A DNA stretch of 12,355 nt from Ascidiaceihabitans sp047624005. GTDB taxonomy: Bacteria > Pseudomonadota > Alphaproteobacteria > Rhodobacterales > Rhodobacteraceae. Made by a program: the position numbers and the translations under genes. The stretch lies in contig JBLHPE010000074.1 in NCBI GenBank assembly GCA_047624005.1, positions 1-12,355 on the forward strand, read 5' to 3'. The notes beneath the pieces were generated by a model that was not told the DNA's origin, searched no databases, and saw only the letters and a program-made list of their open reading frames with translations. This document shows positions 1 to 6,420 of the stretch, piece by piece (position 1 is the stretch's first letter; every line of letters begins with the position of its first letter).

Positions 1-693
1 GCAACGGTAATAGATTTCTGCAACAAGAGGGGAATCTACGCCCGTCGCATCAATATCTTTGATCAGTGCGTGGGCGGCTTTGGTGTGATGTTCGAAACCT
101 TGAAAGGCGGCGTCGCTCGTAAAATTAGCATATTCACCACCGCGGCGTATCCACGCCATTTCCAAATGCATCCATGCGGCCAAACACTGCATTCCAACTT
201 GATCCGGGTGCATCTGGGCTGCTGACGTAAAACTGGCAATATGGCTATCGGGCAAGGTTCCTGGCAACAACGGCTCGCACGCCTCAAAGTCGTAATCAGG
301 CTTCGCCTTCAAAAGGTTGGATTTCCAAACACCGTTCAAAAGCGGTCGGATCAGTCGTGTCCCAGAAGGTAGGCTTATCCGCGCACGGTCCAACTCCACG
401 ATCAGATCGGACACCGCCACCCAATCCTTTACATTGATTTGGGTTTTTAACGCTTCTTGAACAGGTATCAGTGCATCGCGATTTGGGTTGCCCTTTTCAA
501 TCTCAAACGAAAAAGAACCCGACAGTTCTTCTGGGCTCATCTGCCAAATATGGTTCTTCTTGGTTTGGCCGCGAACAGCGGCAATGACAGTTCCCACAAA
601 AGCAAACGGGGTCGCCAGAACATTTAGCCCCACCTTGATTGGATAAGGCATCCGGCTGTGAAACATTGAGTAATAATGGGATACGGCGTGCAT
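1..693 (-). CDS. Hypothetical protein, C-terminus cut by window edge
   Basis: The minus strand is open from an ATG at 693-691 to base 1, giving 231 residues without a stop; the gene continues beyond the left edge. An in-frame TAG lies four codons upstream of this ATG, so the start cannot be much earlier. A weak AGG sits 8 bases before it. I do not recognise the family. Residues about 19-40 are hydrophobic (around VLATPFAFVGTVIAAV) and could be a membrane or membrane-associated segment. It is followed by a basic stretch (RGQTKKN) and a soluble part. The segment from about residue 140 is rich in helix-forming residues and aromatic/His pairs (AAWMHLEMAWIRR, FEHHTKAAHAL) and may be helical-repeat-like, which is only an impression. 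Codon use and protein composition look normal for a real gene. The terminator of the upstream Hint gene separates the two transcripts, so this gene probably has its own promoter within 694-826. Confidence 0.72.
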   Translation of the reverse strand, partial: MHAVSHYYSMFHSRMPYPIKVGLNVLATPFAFVGTVIAAVRGQTKKNHIWQMSPEELSGSFSFEIEKGNPNRDALIPVQEALKTQINVKDWVAVSDLIVELDRARISLPSGTRLIRPLLNGVWKSNLLKAKPDYDFEACEPLLPGTLPDSHIASFTSAAQMHPDQVGMQCLAAWMHLEMAWIRRGGEYANFTSDAAFQGFEHHTKAAHALIKDIDATGVDSPLVAEIYYRC

Positions 694-826
694 AAAATTG
701 ACCTAGTTAAAAATATAGGCCCTTGAAAGCAGAATACTTGGGCTTTCGTGAGACGTCTTTAAAGCAAAATTTAGGAATGTGGTTTTTCTGCCCCCGTCCC
801 CACCGATCAAATAATCGGATGATCAC

Positions 827-858
827 AAAAAAAGGAACCCCCAAATGAGGTTCCTTTT
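827..858 (-). terminator. Intrinsic terminator of the Hint-protein gene
   Basis: A perfect 10-base-pair stem (AAAAGGAACC at 830-839, GGTTCCTTTT at 849-858) closes a 9-base loop. Read on the minus strand the stem runs into seven Ts (827-833), the normal layout of a Rho-independent terminator. It lies about 75 bases after the stop of the minus-strand Hint gene. In the plus direction only four Ts follow, so it probably acts mainly on minus-strand transcripts. Confidence 0.85.
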
Positions 859-933
859 GTGCATTTCAGGGATGGTTTTACTGTTTTTGGTCAACGTAAT
901 TTAATGCCAACTTTTAGCATCAAGATTGCCGCC

Positions 934-1587
934 TTAGGCAGCGCAACCGTTGCCTGCAAGGTGATCTTCAAAAACCAGACATTCGGCCAAGAACGCTGCG
1001 TCCGAAAGGGACAGTACGTCATAGTCGCCTTCTGTACCTTCCAACATTGCGTTCAGTGACAGCTTTTGCAGAGAGCAATGCATCAGCACGTTGCCCTCTG
1101 CATAGATCACTTGTTCCGCTTCAAAAGACAGCGTGATAATTTCAATTTGTTGAGGTGGGGCCTGACGGGTGATGCCACGCACACCGACCAGGGCAAGGGC
1201 TGGTACAACTGCAAATGGGTCACCATGTTGGTCAAGGGCCGCGTCACTTTCGATCATCAGACCTTGATCGGCAAAAACTGTCATATCAACGTAGTTGCCC
1301 AGCGCACCGGCAGGAATGTGAACGGGCCACATGTGGCTCGGGGTCCAAGGTGCGTCGACCCAAGCTGTAAAGCGGCTGATGTCCGTGACCAGTTGCATGC
1401 CGTTGTCGAATGTAAGAACCGCATCGCCAACCGCGATCGCCTCGACCTGACGCCAGCCCATTGTTGTTGCAATCCGCGTGCCGACCATCAGGCCATTTGT
1501 GAGCGCGTTAAGGCCGCCATCATAAGCACCCGTTTGTTCCATCATCCGACGCGGCAGCGTGTTTGTTTTTGACTTCCAACCAAACAT
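934..1587 (-). CDS. Hint-domain (Hedgehog/intein fold) protein, catalytic Cys absent
   Basis: The protein matches the Hint_2-type domain common in Rhodobacteraceae. The domain opens with VGTRIATTMGWRQVEAIAVGD and AVLTFDNGMQ, has a middle block HIPAGALGNYVDMTV, and closes with EQVIYAEGNVLMHC. In self-processing relatives the domain starts CFTPGTRI and contains SPQHRML. Here the Cys position is Gly (GLMVGTRI) and the SPQHR His position is Gly (ADQGLMI), so self-cleavage by the usual route looks unlikely. Function is unknown. The start is uncertain. The ATG at 1587 has a GGATGG six bases upstream and gives 217 residues beginning MFGWKSK, which fits my memory of relatives. An in-frame ATG at 1722, preceded by AGGG at 7 bases, would add 45 residues, but those use rare codons (ATA, CGA, GGA) and carry no family match I know. 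A strong terminator follows the gene at 827-858. The sulfotransferase gene lies 100-240 bases upstream on the same strand. Confidence 0.82.
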   Translation of the reverse strand: MFGWKSKTNTLPRRMMEQTGAYDGGLNALTNGLMVGTRIATTMGWRQVEAIAVGDAVLTFDNGMQLVTDISRFTAWVDAPWTPSHMWPVHIPAGALGNYVDMTVFADQGLMIESDAALDQHGDPFAVVPALALVGVRGITRQAPPQQIEIITLSFEAEQVIYAEGNVLMHCSLQKLSLNAMLEGTEGDYDVLSLSDAAFLAECLVFEDHLAGNGCAA

Positions 1588-1823
1588 ATTTTTCCATCCC
1601 CATGGTATGTAGCGTCGAGTGGCAGATCCGTTTTCGGAAACCCAACGCTGATTAAGCAGTGAGTTCAGATGCTGTGATTCGCATGACGCTGCTTGGTCAT
1701 AAACGGGGCCAGATTGGGGCATTGTTTCGCCCTATGAGGGCAATCTTGGGGCAATCGCTAGGATTAGATTAAAATTCGAGACAAATTGCGGGGAATGTAC
1801 AATTCTTCCACTCACATTTGACG

Positions 1824-2471
1824 TTATTCGAAACTGTATCCGAATCCTTCAATATCGACGGCACAAGCGGTTGCGACGGCGCTGCGCGATCCTTCGCAGT
1901 AGTAAGACCGGTAGTCTTGCGCCCGATCTGACCTGTTCACATGATCAAGCGTCAGTTCAAACCCCAAGTGATCCACCAGCGCCGCAGCATCCTTAGTAAA
2001 GTGTTCAATCCGAATAAATGCGTTGCACCGCTTGGTGCCTGCCGCATCGGTCATATAGTGTTGGGCAGGGGTTTTACGAAAGCCGTTAATGATCAGATCC
2101 GATTGGGCGAAATCGGTAAACGATGATGTTTGCGCCAAAGCCACAGCATCATGTTGAAATGTTTGGGTCTGTAGCCAGTGATAATAACTGACCATCCGAT
2201 CCCAAGGGTTACGCACCAGCGTGAAGATGAACAGATCATCCATCTGCTGTGGTGTGACCACCCCATCTATATCAGCCAAAGTCGAATGTTTCCAAAGTCG
2301 CCCAGACGATTTGACATCTTTAAGACGTTTGCGCCGCTTGATGGCTTTTGGCGTATCCCCCAGCATCATGTCGTCTTTCATCGCCCGCGCCTCAAGCGCC
2401 AGCGCCATCGACGTGCCCCCTGTCTTGGGAGCGTGCACAAATATATATTTACGGCCCATGCTGATAATCAT
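1824..2471 (-). CDS. Sulfotransferase family 2-type protein
   Basis: This 215-residue protein carries both cofactor-binding elements of PAPS-dependent sulfotransferases. The 5'-phosphosulfate loop is HAPKTGGTSM at residues 13-22, directly after the first beta strand (KYIFV). The 3'-phosphate-binding block is LVRNPWDRMVSYY at residues 85-97. Enzymes of this family move a sulfuryl group from PAPS to a carbohydrate, lipid or protein acceptor. The acceptor cannot be told from sequence. The length is typical of the short bacterial cytoplasmic forms, and no signal peptide is seen. The ATG at 2471 is chosen because AAGG lies 7 bases upstream; Met5 (2459) is the alternative. It sits between the EamA transporter gene (63 bases upstream) and the Hint gene downstream, all on the minus strand. 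A surface-modification role is possible but not shown. Confidence 0.88.
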   Translation of the reverse strand: MIISMGRKYIFVHAPKTGGTSMALALEARAMKDDMMLGDTPKAIKRRKRLKDVKSSGRLWKHSTLADIDGVVTPQQMDDLFIFTLVRNPWDRMVSYYHWLQTQTFQHDAVALAQTSSFTDFAQSDLIINGFRKTPAQHYMTDAAGTKRCNAFIRIEHFTKDAAALVDHLGFELTLDHVNRSDRAQDYRSYYCEGSRSAVATACAVDIEGFGYSFE

Positions 2472-2534
2472 GTTTGCACCTTAACGTGACGCGGCAGGTT
2501 TATTGAACGGTTTTTGCAAGTCGGCCGCACCCAC

Positions 2535-3461
2535 TTAGTCTTTCGAACGCACAGCAATGATCCCACCCGCGATCATTATCAGGAAAATTCCGGCGATCAT
2601 CGTCGGCGTGATGCTTTGCCCCATCAGCAGCCACCCAAAGAATGGTCCAAAGATCATGATCGAATATTCAAGGACAGACACTTGGCTTGCCTCCCCCCAT
2701 TGATAGGCACGGATCAGCAGAAACACCCCGAAGACAGAGATCACCGCCTGCAGCACGATATAAGGAAAGACCGATGCGATGGGCCAAACCCACCCGCGCA
2801 GCAGGAACCCGTCAGCTCCTTCAGGCACAGCTGGGGCCCAAATTGACAGCCCGACAAGGGCGCATACGCCGATCACCCACTGCATGCTCATGATCCCTGC
2901 AAGCATCGAAAGGGTGCTTTCCTCTGCACATAGTACCCGTGTCGCCAGCGACCCAATTGCATAAAAGAACCCACCAGCAACTGGCATCAGCATGATCCAT
3001 CCCGGTGCCCCTTGTTGCAGGCCCAAGACCAACAGGATGCCGGTAAACCCGACAACCACGGCTAAGATACGCCAAGGTCCGATTTTCTGCTTTAAGACAA
3101 CAACGGTCATAAGCAACACAAAGATGGGCGACGTGAACAACCCAGCTAAGGATTGCGCGATCGGCATAAACGCAAGCGATCCGAAGTACAGCATCATCCC
3201 AATCGCAATCAGCAGACTGCGCACAGCTACGGCCCACAGGCGTCTTGGGCGCAGCGTTCCCAAGCCAAAAATGGACAGCACCCAAACCAGCGGCACCGCC
3301 ATCATCGCCCGCACCGTCAGGAATTGCCAAACGCTAATCGCTTCAGCGATGGTCGCCACGTAGTTGTCAACAAAGCCCAAAAGGACCATCGCCCCAGTCA
3401 TGCAAAGTGCAGCGGCCATTGGCCGTGTTTGGAGGGGCGTTAAGGGTTCTGTGGCGCTCAT
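2535..3461 (-). CDS. EamA/DMT-superfamily permease
   Basis: The 308-residue product is strongly hydrophobic, with about ten predicted membrane helices in two halves, as expected for two EamA repeats (drug/metabolite transporter superfamily). Recognisable segments are the first helix region (AALCMTGAMVLLGF), the mid-protein helix-turn FGSLAFMPIAQSLAGLFTSP, which matches the conserved end of the first repeat, and the C-terminal SVLEYSIMIFGPFFGWLLMG, the matching place in the second repeat. Such proteins sit in the inner membrane and export or import small metabolites; the substrate cannot be inferred. The ATG at 3461 (MSATEPL) is preferred. A longer reading begins with TTG at 3524 and has no ribosome-binding site, while the chosen start also has only a weak one. 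The gene is divergent from the acyl-CoA synthetase gene and upstream of the sulfotransferase gene. Confidence 0.9.
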   Translation of the reverse strand: MSATEPLTPLQTRPMAAALCMTGAMVLLGFVDNYVATIAEAISVWQFLTVRAMMAVPLVWVLSIFGLGTLRPRRLWAVAVRSLLIAIGMMLYFGSLAFMPIAQSLAGLFTSPIFVLLMTVVVLKQKIGPWRILAVVVGFTGILLVLGLQQGAPGWIMLMPVAGGFFYAIGSLATRVLCAEESTLSMLAGIMSMQWVIGVCALVGLSIWAPAVPEGADGFLLRGWVWPIASVFPYIVLQAVISVFGVFLLIRAYQWGEASQVSVLEYSIMIFGPFFGWLLMGQSITPTMIAGIFLIMIAGGIIAVRSKD

Positions 3462-3557
3462 AGAAAAAGACTTTGCGTTTAAGATAGGTTTTACTTGCAA
3501 TATCGGGTTTTCCGCATGATTCAAGCATGGTGATAATTTGCAAAGGGGAGTGTGCAG
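3462..3557. promoter_or_regulatory. Divergent intergenic region, presumed promoters for permease and acyl-CoA synthetase
   Basis: These 96 A+T-rich bases separate two divergent gene starts, so both must be transcribed from here unless the start sites lie inside the genes. A GATAAT at 3532-3537 resembles a -10 box for the plus-strand gene, but the candidate -35 (TTTCCG at 3509-3514) is poor and the start point would fall at the ribosome-binding site. No operator or regulator site could be assigned with confidence. Confidence 0.4.
3542..3550 (+). promoter_or_regulatory. Ribosome-binding site that fixes the acyl-CoA synthetase start
   Basis: AAAGGGGAG ends 7 bases before the ATG at 3558, the ideal distance. 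The in-frame GTG at 3552 would be only one base away, so 3558 is the start. Confidence 0.75.
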
Positions 3558-5186
3558 ATGGGCTGGATGAATGACGAGGCCGGATTGGGCAAATGTGGTG
3601 CCAACTATGTGCCGCTAACGCCCTTGTCTCACTTACGCCGTGCGGCACATGTTTTCGCCACACGCACCGCCGTCATCTATGGCGACGACCGCGTCACCTA
3701 CGCTGAATACTACGCGCGGTGTACGCGGCTTGCGTCTGCCCTCACCACCCTAGGCGTTTCCTCTGGTGATGTGGTTGCAACGCTGATCCCCAACTTACCT
3801 GCACAGGCCGAAGCCCATTTCGGCGTCCCCGCTTGTGGCGCAGTTTTGAACACGATCAATACGCGTTTGGACGTAGACACTGTTGCCTATATATTTGATC
3901 ACGGCGAAGCCAAAGTGGTCATGGCCGATCCCCAATTCCTAGAACTGGCCGAAGCCGCGATTGAACGCATGGAAGGCCCCGCCCCTAAAATCATCGAGGT
4001 GCCAGATGCTGCAAACGGCTGGCCCGCCTCTGGCCGTCATGCGGTGTTCGAGGAGATTCTAGCTGCCGCTGATCCATCGTTTGAATGGGTCATGCCGCAG
4101 GACGAATGGGAAAGCCTTGCGCTGAACTACACTTCTGGCACCACTGGTCGGCCCAAAGGCGTCGTGTACCATCACCGCGGTGCATACATGATGACAATGG
4201 GCACCGTGATTTCATGGCGGATGGTTTTGCATCCCGTGTTTATGGCGATTGTTCCACTGTTTCATTGTAACGGCTGGAACCACACATGGATGATGCCTTT
4301 GATCGGCGGCACACTGGTGTGCTGTCGCGATATCACGGCTGGCGCAATCTATGACGCCATCGCAGACGAAGGCGTGACACACTTCGGTGGTGCCCCAATC
4401 GTACTGAACATGATCGTAAACGCCCCTGATACGGAACGGCGCGTCTTTGATCACGCGGTTGAAGTCTTTACCGCGGGTGCGCCACCGGCCCCTGCAACGC
4501 TTGGTAAGATTGAAGCCTTAGGCTTCAACATCACTCAAGTTTACGGGCTAACCGAAACCTATGGCCACGTCACTGAATGTATTTGGCGGGGTGAAGATTG
4601 GGATGGACTGGATCAAGCTGACAAAGCCGCGATTAAAGCCCGCCAAGGGGTCGCGATGCCGATGATGGAACACATCACGGTCATGGACGACCAGATGGGT
4701 CAGGTTCAGATGGACAGCACAACTCAGGGCGAAATCGTCATGCGCGGCAATTCTGTAATGAAGGGGTATTATAAGAACCCTGAAGCAACGGAAAAGGCAT
4801 TCGAAGGCGGTTATTTCCATTCAGAGGATTTAGCAGTCCAACACCCCGATGGTTACATTCAGATCGCGGATCGGGCCAAAGATATCATCATCTCTGGTGG
4901 CGAAAACATCAGTTCGGTCGAAGTTGAAGGCGTCTTGATGGGGCATCCAGATGTGTCACTTGCCGCTGTGGTTGCCAAACCGGACGAGAAATGGGGCGAA
5001 GTGCCATGCGCCTTTATCGAGCTGAAAGAGGGATGCATCGGCGACGCCGCCGAAATGATCAGTTTTGCCCGCCAAACCTTAGCAGGGTTTAAAGCCCCCA
5101 AGCAGGTCATTTTCCAAGATCTTCCAAAAACATCGACGGGTAAGATTCAAAAGTTCGAGTTGCGAAAAGCAGCCAAAGACCTTTGA
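3558..5186 (+). CDS. AMP-forming acyl-CoA synthetase, DmdB-like
   Basis: The 542-residue protein is a full-length member of the adenylate-forming (ANL) family, which activates a carboxylic acid with ATP to an acyl-AMP and then to the CoA thioester. The motifs appear in order: the phosphate loop YTSGTTGRPKG (191-201), YGLTETYG (329-336), the FHSEDLA block with the ribose-binding Asp at 424, the hinge RAKDIIISGGENISS (439-453) and the C-terminal PKTSTGKIQKFELR with the adenylation Lys at 529. The sequence reads like Roseobacter acyl-CoA synthetases of the DmdB type (methylmercaptopropionate-CoA ligase in DMSP demethylation) and their medium-chain fatty-acid relatives, recalled from memory. The substrate is therefore open and no symbol is given. 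The usual TGD/SGD of the seventh motif is SED here. The gene stands alone on the plus strand, with a palindrome-rich element after the stop. Confidence 0.93.
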   Translation: MGWMNDEAGLGKCGANYVPLTPLSHLRRAAHVFATRTAVIYGDDRVTYAEYYARCTRLASALTTLGVSSGDVVATLIPNLPAQAEAHFGVPACGAVLNTINTRLDVDTVAYIFDHGEAKVVMADPQFLELAEAAIERMEGPAPKIIEVPDAANGWPASGRHAVFEEILAAADPSFEWVMPQDEWESLALNYTSGTTGRPKGVVYHHRGAYMMTMGTVISWRMVLHPVFMAIVPLFHCNGWNHTWMMPLIGGTLVCCRDITAGAIYDAIADEGVTHFGGAPIVLNMIVNAPDTERRVFDHAVEVFTAGAPPAPATLGKIEALGFNITQVYGLTETYGHVTECIWRGEDWDGLDQADKAAIKARQGVAMPMMEHITVMDDQMGQVQMDSTTQGEIVMRGNSVMKGYYKNPEATEKAFEGGYFHSEDLAVQHPDGYIQIADRAKDIIISGGENISSVEVEGVLMGHPDVSLAAVVAKPDEKWGEVPCAFIELKEGCIGDAAEMISFARQTLAGFKAPKQVIFQDLPKTSTGKIQKFELRKAAKDL

Positions 5187-5256
5187 TGTTGGCGCGCCAA
5201 ACACCCGTTATTCTTTTGGCCAAAAATATCCCGGGGTGTGGGGCAGCGCCCCGTGT
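5187..5256. repeat. Palindrome-rich intergenic element, possible minus-oriented Rhodobacterales repeat
   Basis: Directly after the synthetase stop lie three palindromic units: TTGGCGCGCCAA (5189-5200), TTTTGGCCAAAA (5214-5225) and GGGGC-AGC-GCCCC (5240-5252). ACACCCG (5201-5207) and CGGGGTGT (5232-5239) flank the middle unit and can pair with one bulge. Read on the minus strand it gives GGGGCGCTGCCCC, then CACCCCGGGATATTTTTGG. This resembles an intergenic motif I remember from many Rhodobacterales genomes. The 12-base palindrome may also help end transcription of the synthetase gene. Confidence 0.55.
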
Positions 5257-5351
5257 AAGGTATGCGTGCCGCGCATCTGCCCGCTTATCTGATTGCCCAA
5301 CCCCGCCCCCTTGCGCTAGTTTGTCCCAAACAAAAGGCTGAGCAGCCCAAA

Positions 5352-6365
5352 ATGACCGCCCTAACAAAGTATGACCGCCTAGAAGCTACAGGATTGTGGC
5401 GCCCCACACCGCAAGAACAGCGGCGCGAGGTCATCGTTTCTATTGGTGATGCGACACTTGTGATCAGTGACACGAATGATAGGGCCCTCGCCCATTGGTC
5501 TTTGGCTGCTGTTGACCGGTATGGCAGTTCAAATACTCCCGCGATTTTTCACCCCGACGGGGACCCCAGTGAGACACTGGAATTGCTCGAAGCCGAGGCC
5601 GAAATGGTCGCCGCGATAGATACCCTGCGCAAAGCAGTCCTAAAGGCCCGTCCAAGCCCCGGCCGTTTGCGATGGTTGGGGGCGGCTGTGTCAATAAGTG
5701 CTGTGGCCGCCGCTATGGTTTTTTGGCTGCCCGGTGCGGTCCAGAAGCACACACTTAGCGTTGTTCCTGATGTGACACGCGCCAAAATTGGTGCGGCGTT
5801 GCTGACCCGTATTGAACGGGTTGCAGGCACCCCGTGTCGGTCACGACCCGCTGGCCCAGCCCTTAAGACGCTAGCGCTGCGCACAAATGCAAAAGAGCTG
5901 GTCGTCTTACGATCTGGCATCACCGACAGTATGTATTTGCCCGGTGGCAAGGTTCTGGTGAACAAAGTACTGGTCGAGGATTTTGAAGAACCAGATGTGG
6001 TCGCTGGCTATATTTTAGCCGAACAAGTGCGCAGTCAAACCAACGACAGTCTTGATGCCATGCTGGATCATGTGGGACTGCGTGCCACATTCACCTTGCT
6101 GACCACAGGCAATCTGCCGTCCGCAGCCTTGGATGATTACGCCGAAACAGTTCTAAGCCAGCAGCGACCCTTGGCGAACGAGGCGATGTTGTTAGCTGCC
6201 TTCGCCAAAGCCAACATCCGAAGCACACCCTATGCCAAAGCCGTCGATGTTACTGGCGAAACCACAATTGGCTTGATTGAAGCCGATCCTGTTTCCGGCA
6301 CGCTTGCGAAACCCGTGTTGCGGGACGGGGATTGGATACGCCTCCAAGCGATTTGCGGCAACTGA
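5352..6365 (+). CDS. Membrane-anchored M48 peptidase-like protein lacking HExxH
   Basis: The 337-residue product has three parts. A cytoplasmic N-terminal region (1-100) contains GDATLVISDTNDRALAHWSL. One membrane helix spans about residues 107-127 and is preceded by basic residues (KARPSPGRLR), which predicts an N-in topology with the rest in the periplasm. The third part follows the layout of M48 metallopeptidases: LPGGKVLVN (196-204), EEPDVVAGYILAEQVRSQ (212-229), then a helix with LLTTGNLP. M48 enzymes have an HExxH zinc site where this protein has AEQVR, so it probably does not bind catalytic zinc. The C-terminus DGDWIRLQAICG is a signature I recall from uncharacterised Rhodobacterales proteins. 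The ATG at 5352 is preferred to an in-frame ATG at 5262, because the earlier one would place coding sequence next to the repeat element and adds a non-conserved, Pro-rich leader. A GAG about 9 bases upstream is the only ribosome-site candidate. Confidence 0.82.
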   Translation: MTALTKYDRLEATGLWRPTPQEQRREVIVSIGDATLVISDTNDRALAHWSLAAVDRYGSSNTPAIFHPDGDPSETLELLEAEAEMVAAIDTLRKAVLKARPSPGRLRWLGAAVSISAVAAAMVFWLPGAVQKHTLSVVPDVTRAKIGAALLTRIERVAGTPCRSRPAGPALKTLALRTNAKELVVLRSGITDSMYLPGGKVLVNKVLVEDFEEPDVVAGYILAEQVRSQTNDSLDAMLDHVGLRATFTLLTTGNLPSAALDDYAETVLSQQRPLANEAMLLAAFAKANIRSTPYAKAVDVTGETTIGLIEADPVSGTLAKPVLRDGDWIRLQAICGN

Positions 6366-6367
6366 CG

Positions 6368-6398
6368 AAAAAAGGCGCACCCTACGGCACGCCCTTTT
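6368..6398. terminator. Bidirectional terminator between convergent genes
   Basis: AAAAAAGGCG (6368-6377) pairs with CGCCCTTTT (6390-6398) with one bulged C, and inner CC/GG pairs extend the stem. The minus-strand reading ends in six Ts and the plus-strand reading in four. It starts two bases after the stop of the M48-like gene and about 22 bases past the stop of the SPOR gene, so it can serve both. Confidence 0.72.
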
Positions 6399-6420
6399 CA
6401 AAAACTTGAACCTTGCCCAA

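Noticed and set aside
63..287. 74-codon minus-strand frame near the left edge
   Set aside because: It lies in another frame of the longer open gene 1-693, which has better coding character.
1066..1572. 168-codon open frame on the plus strand, antisense to the Hint gene
   Set aside because: The opposite strand carries a clear Hint domain; the plus-strand translation is rich in Cys, His and Arg, matches no family, and is a typical shadow.
3462..3524. N-terminal extension of the permease from a TTG codon
   Set aside because: No ribosome-binding site precedes the TTG, and the 21 added residues do not fit an EamA N-terminus.
5262..5351. Earlier ATG for the M48-like protein
   Set aside because: It abuts the palindromic element and adds a 30-residue leader without conserved features; the ATG at 5352 fits the recalled family start.
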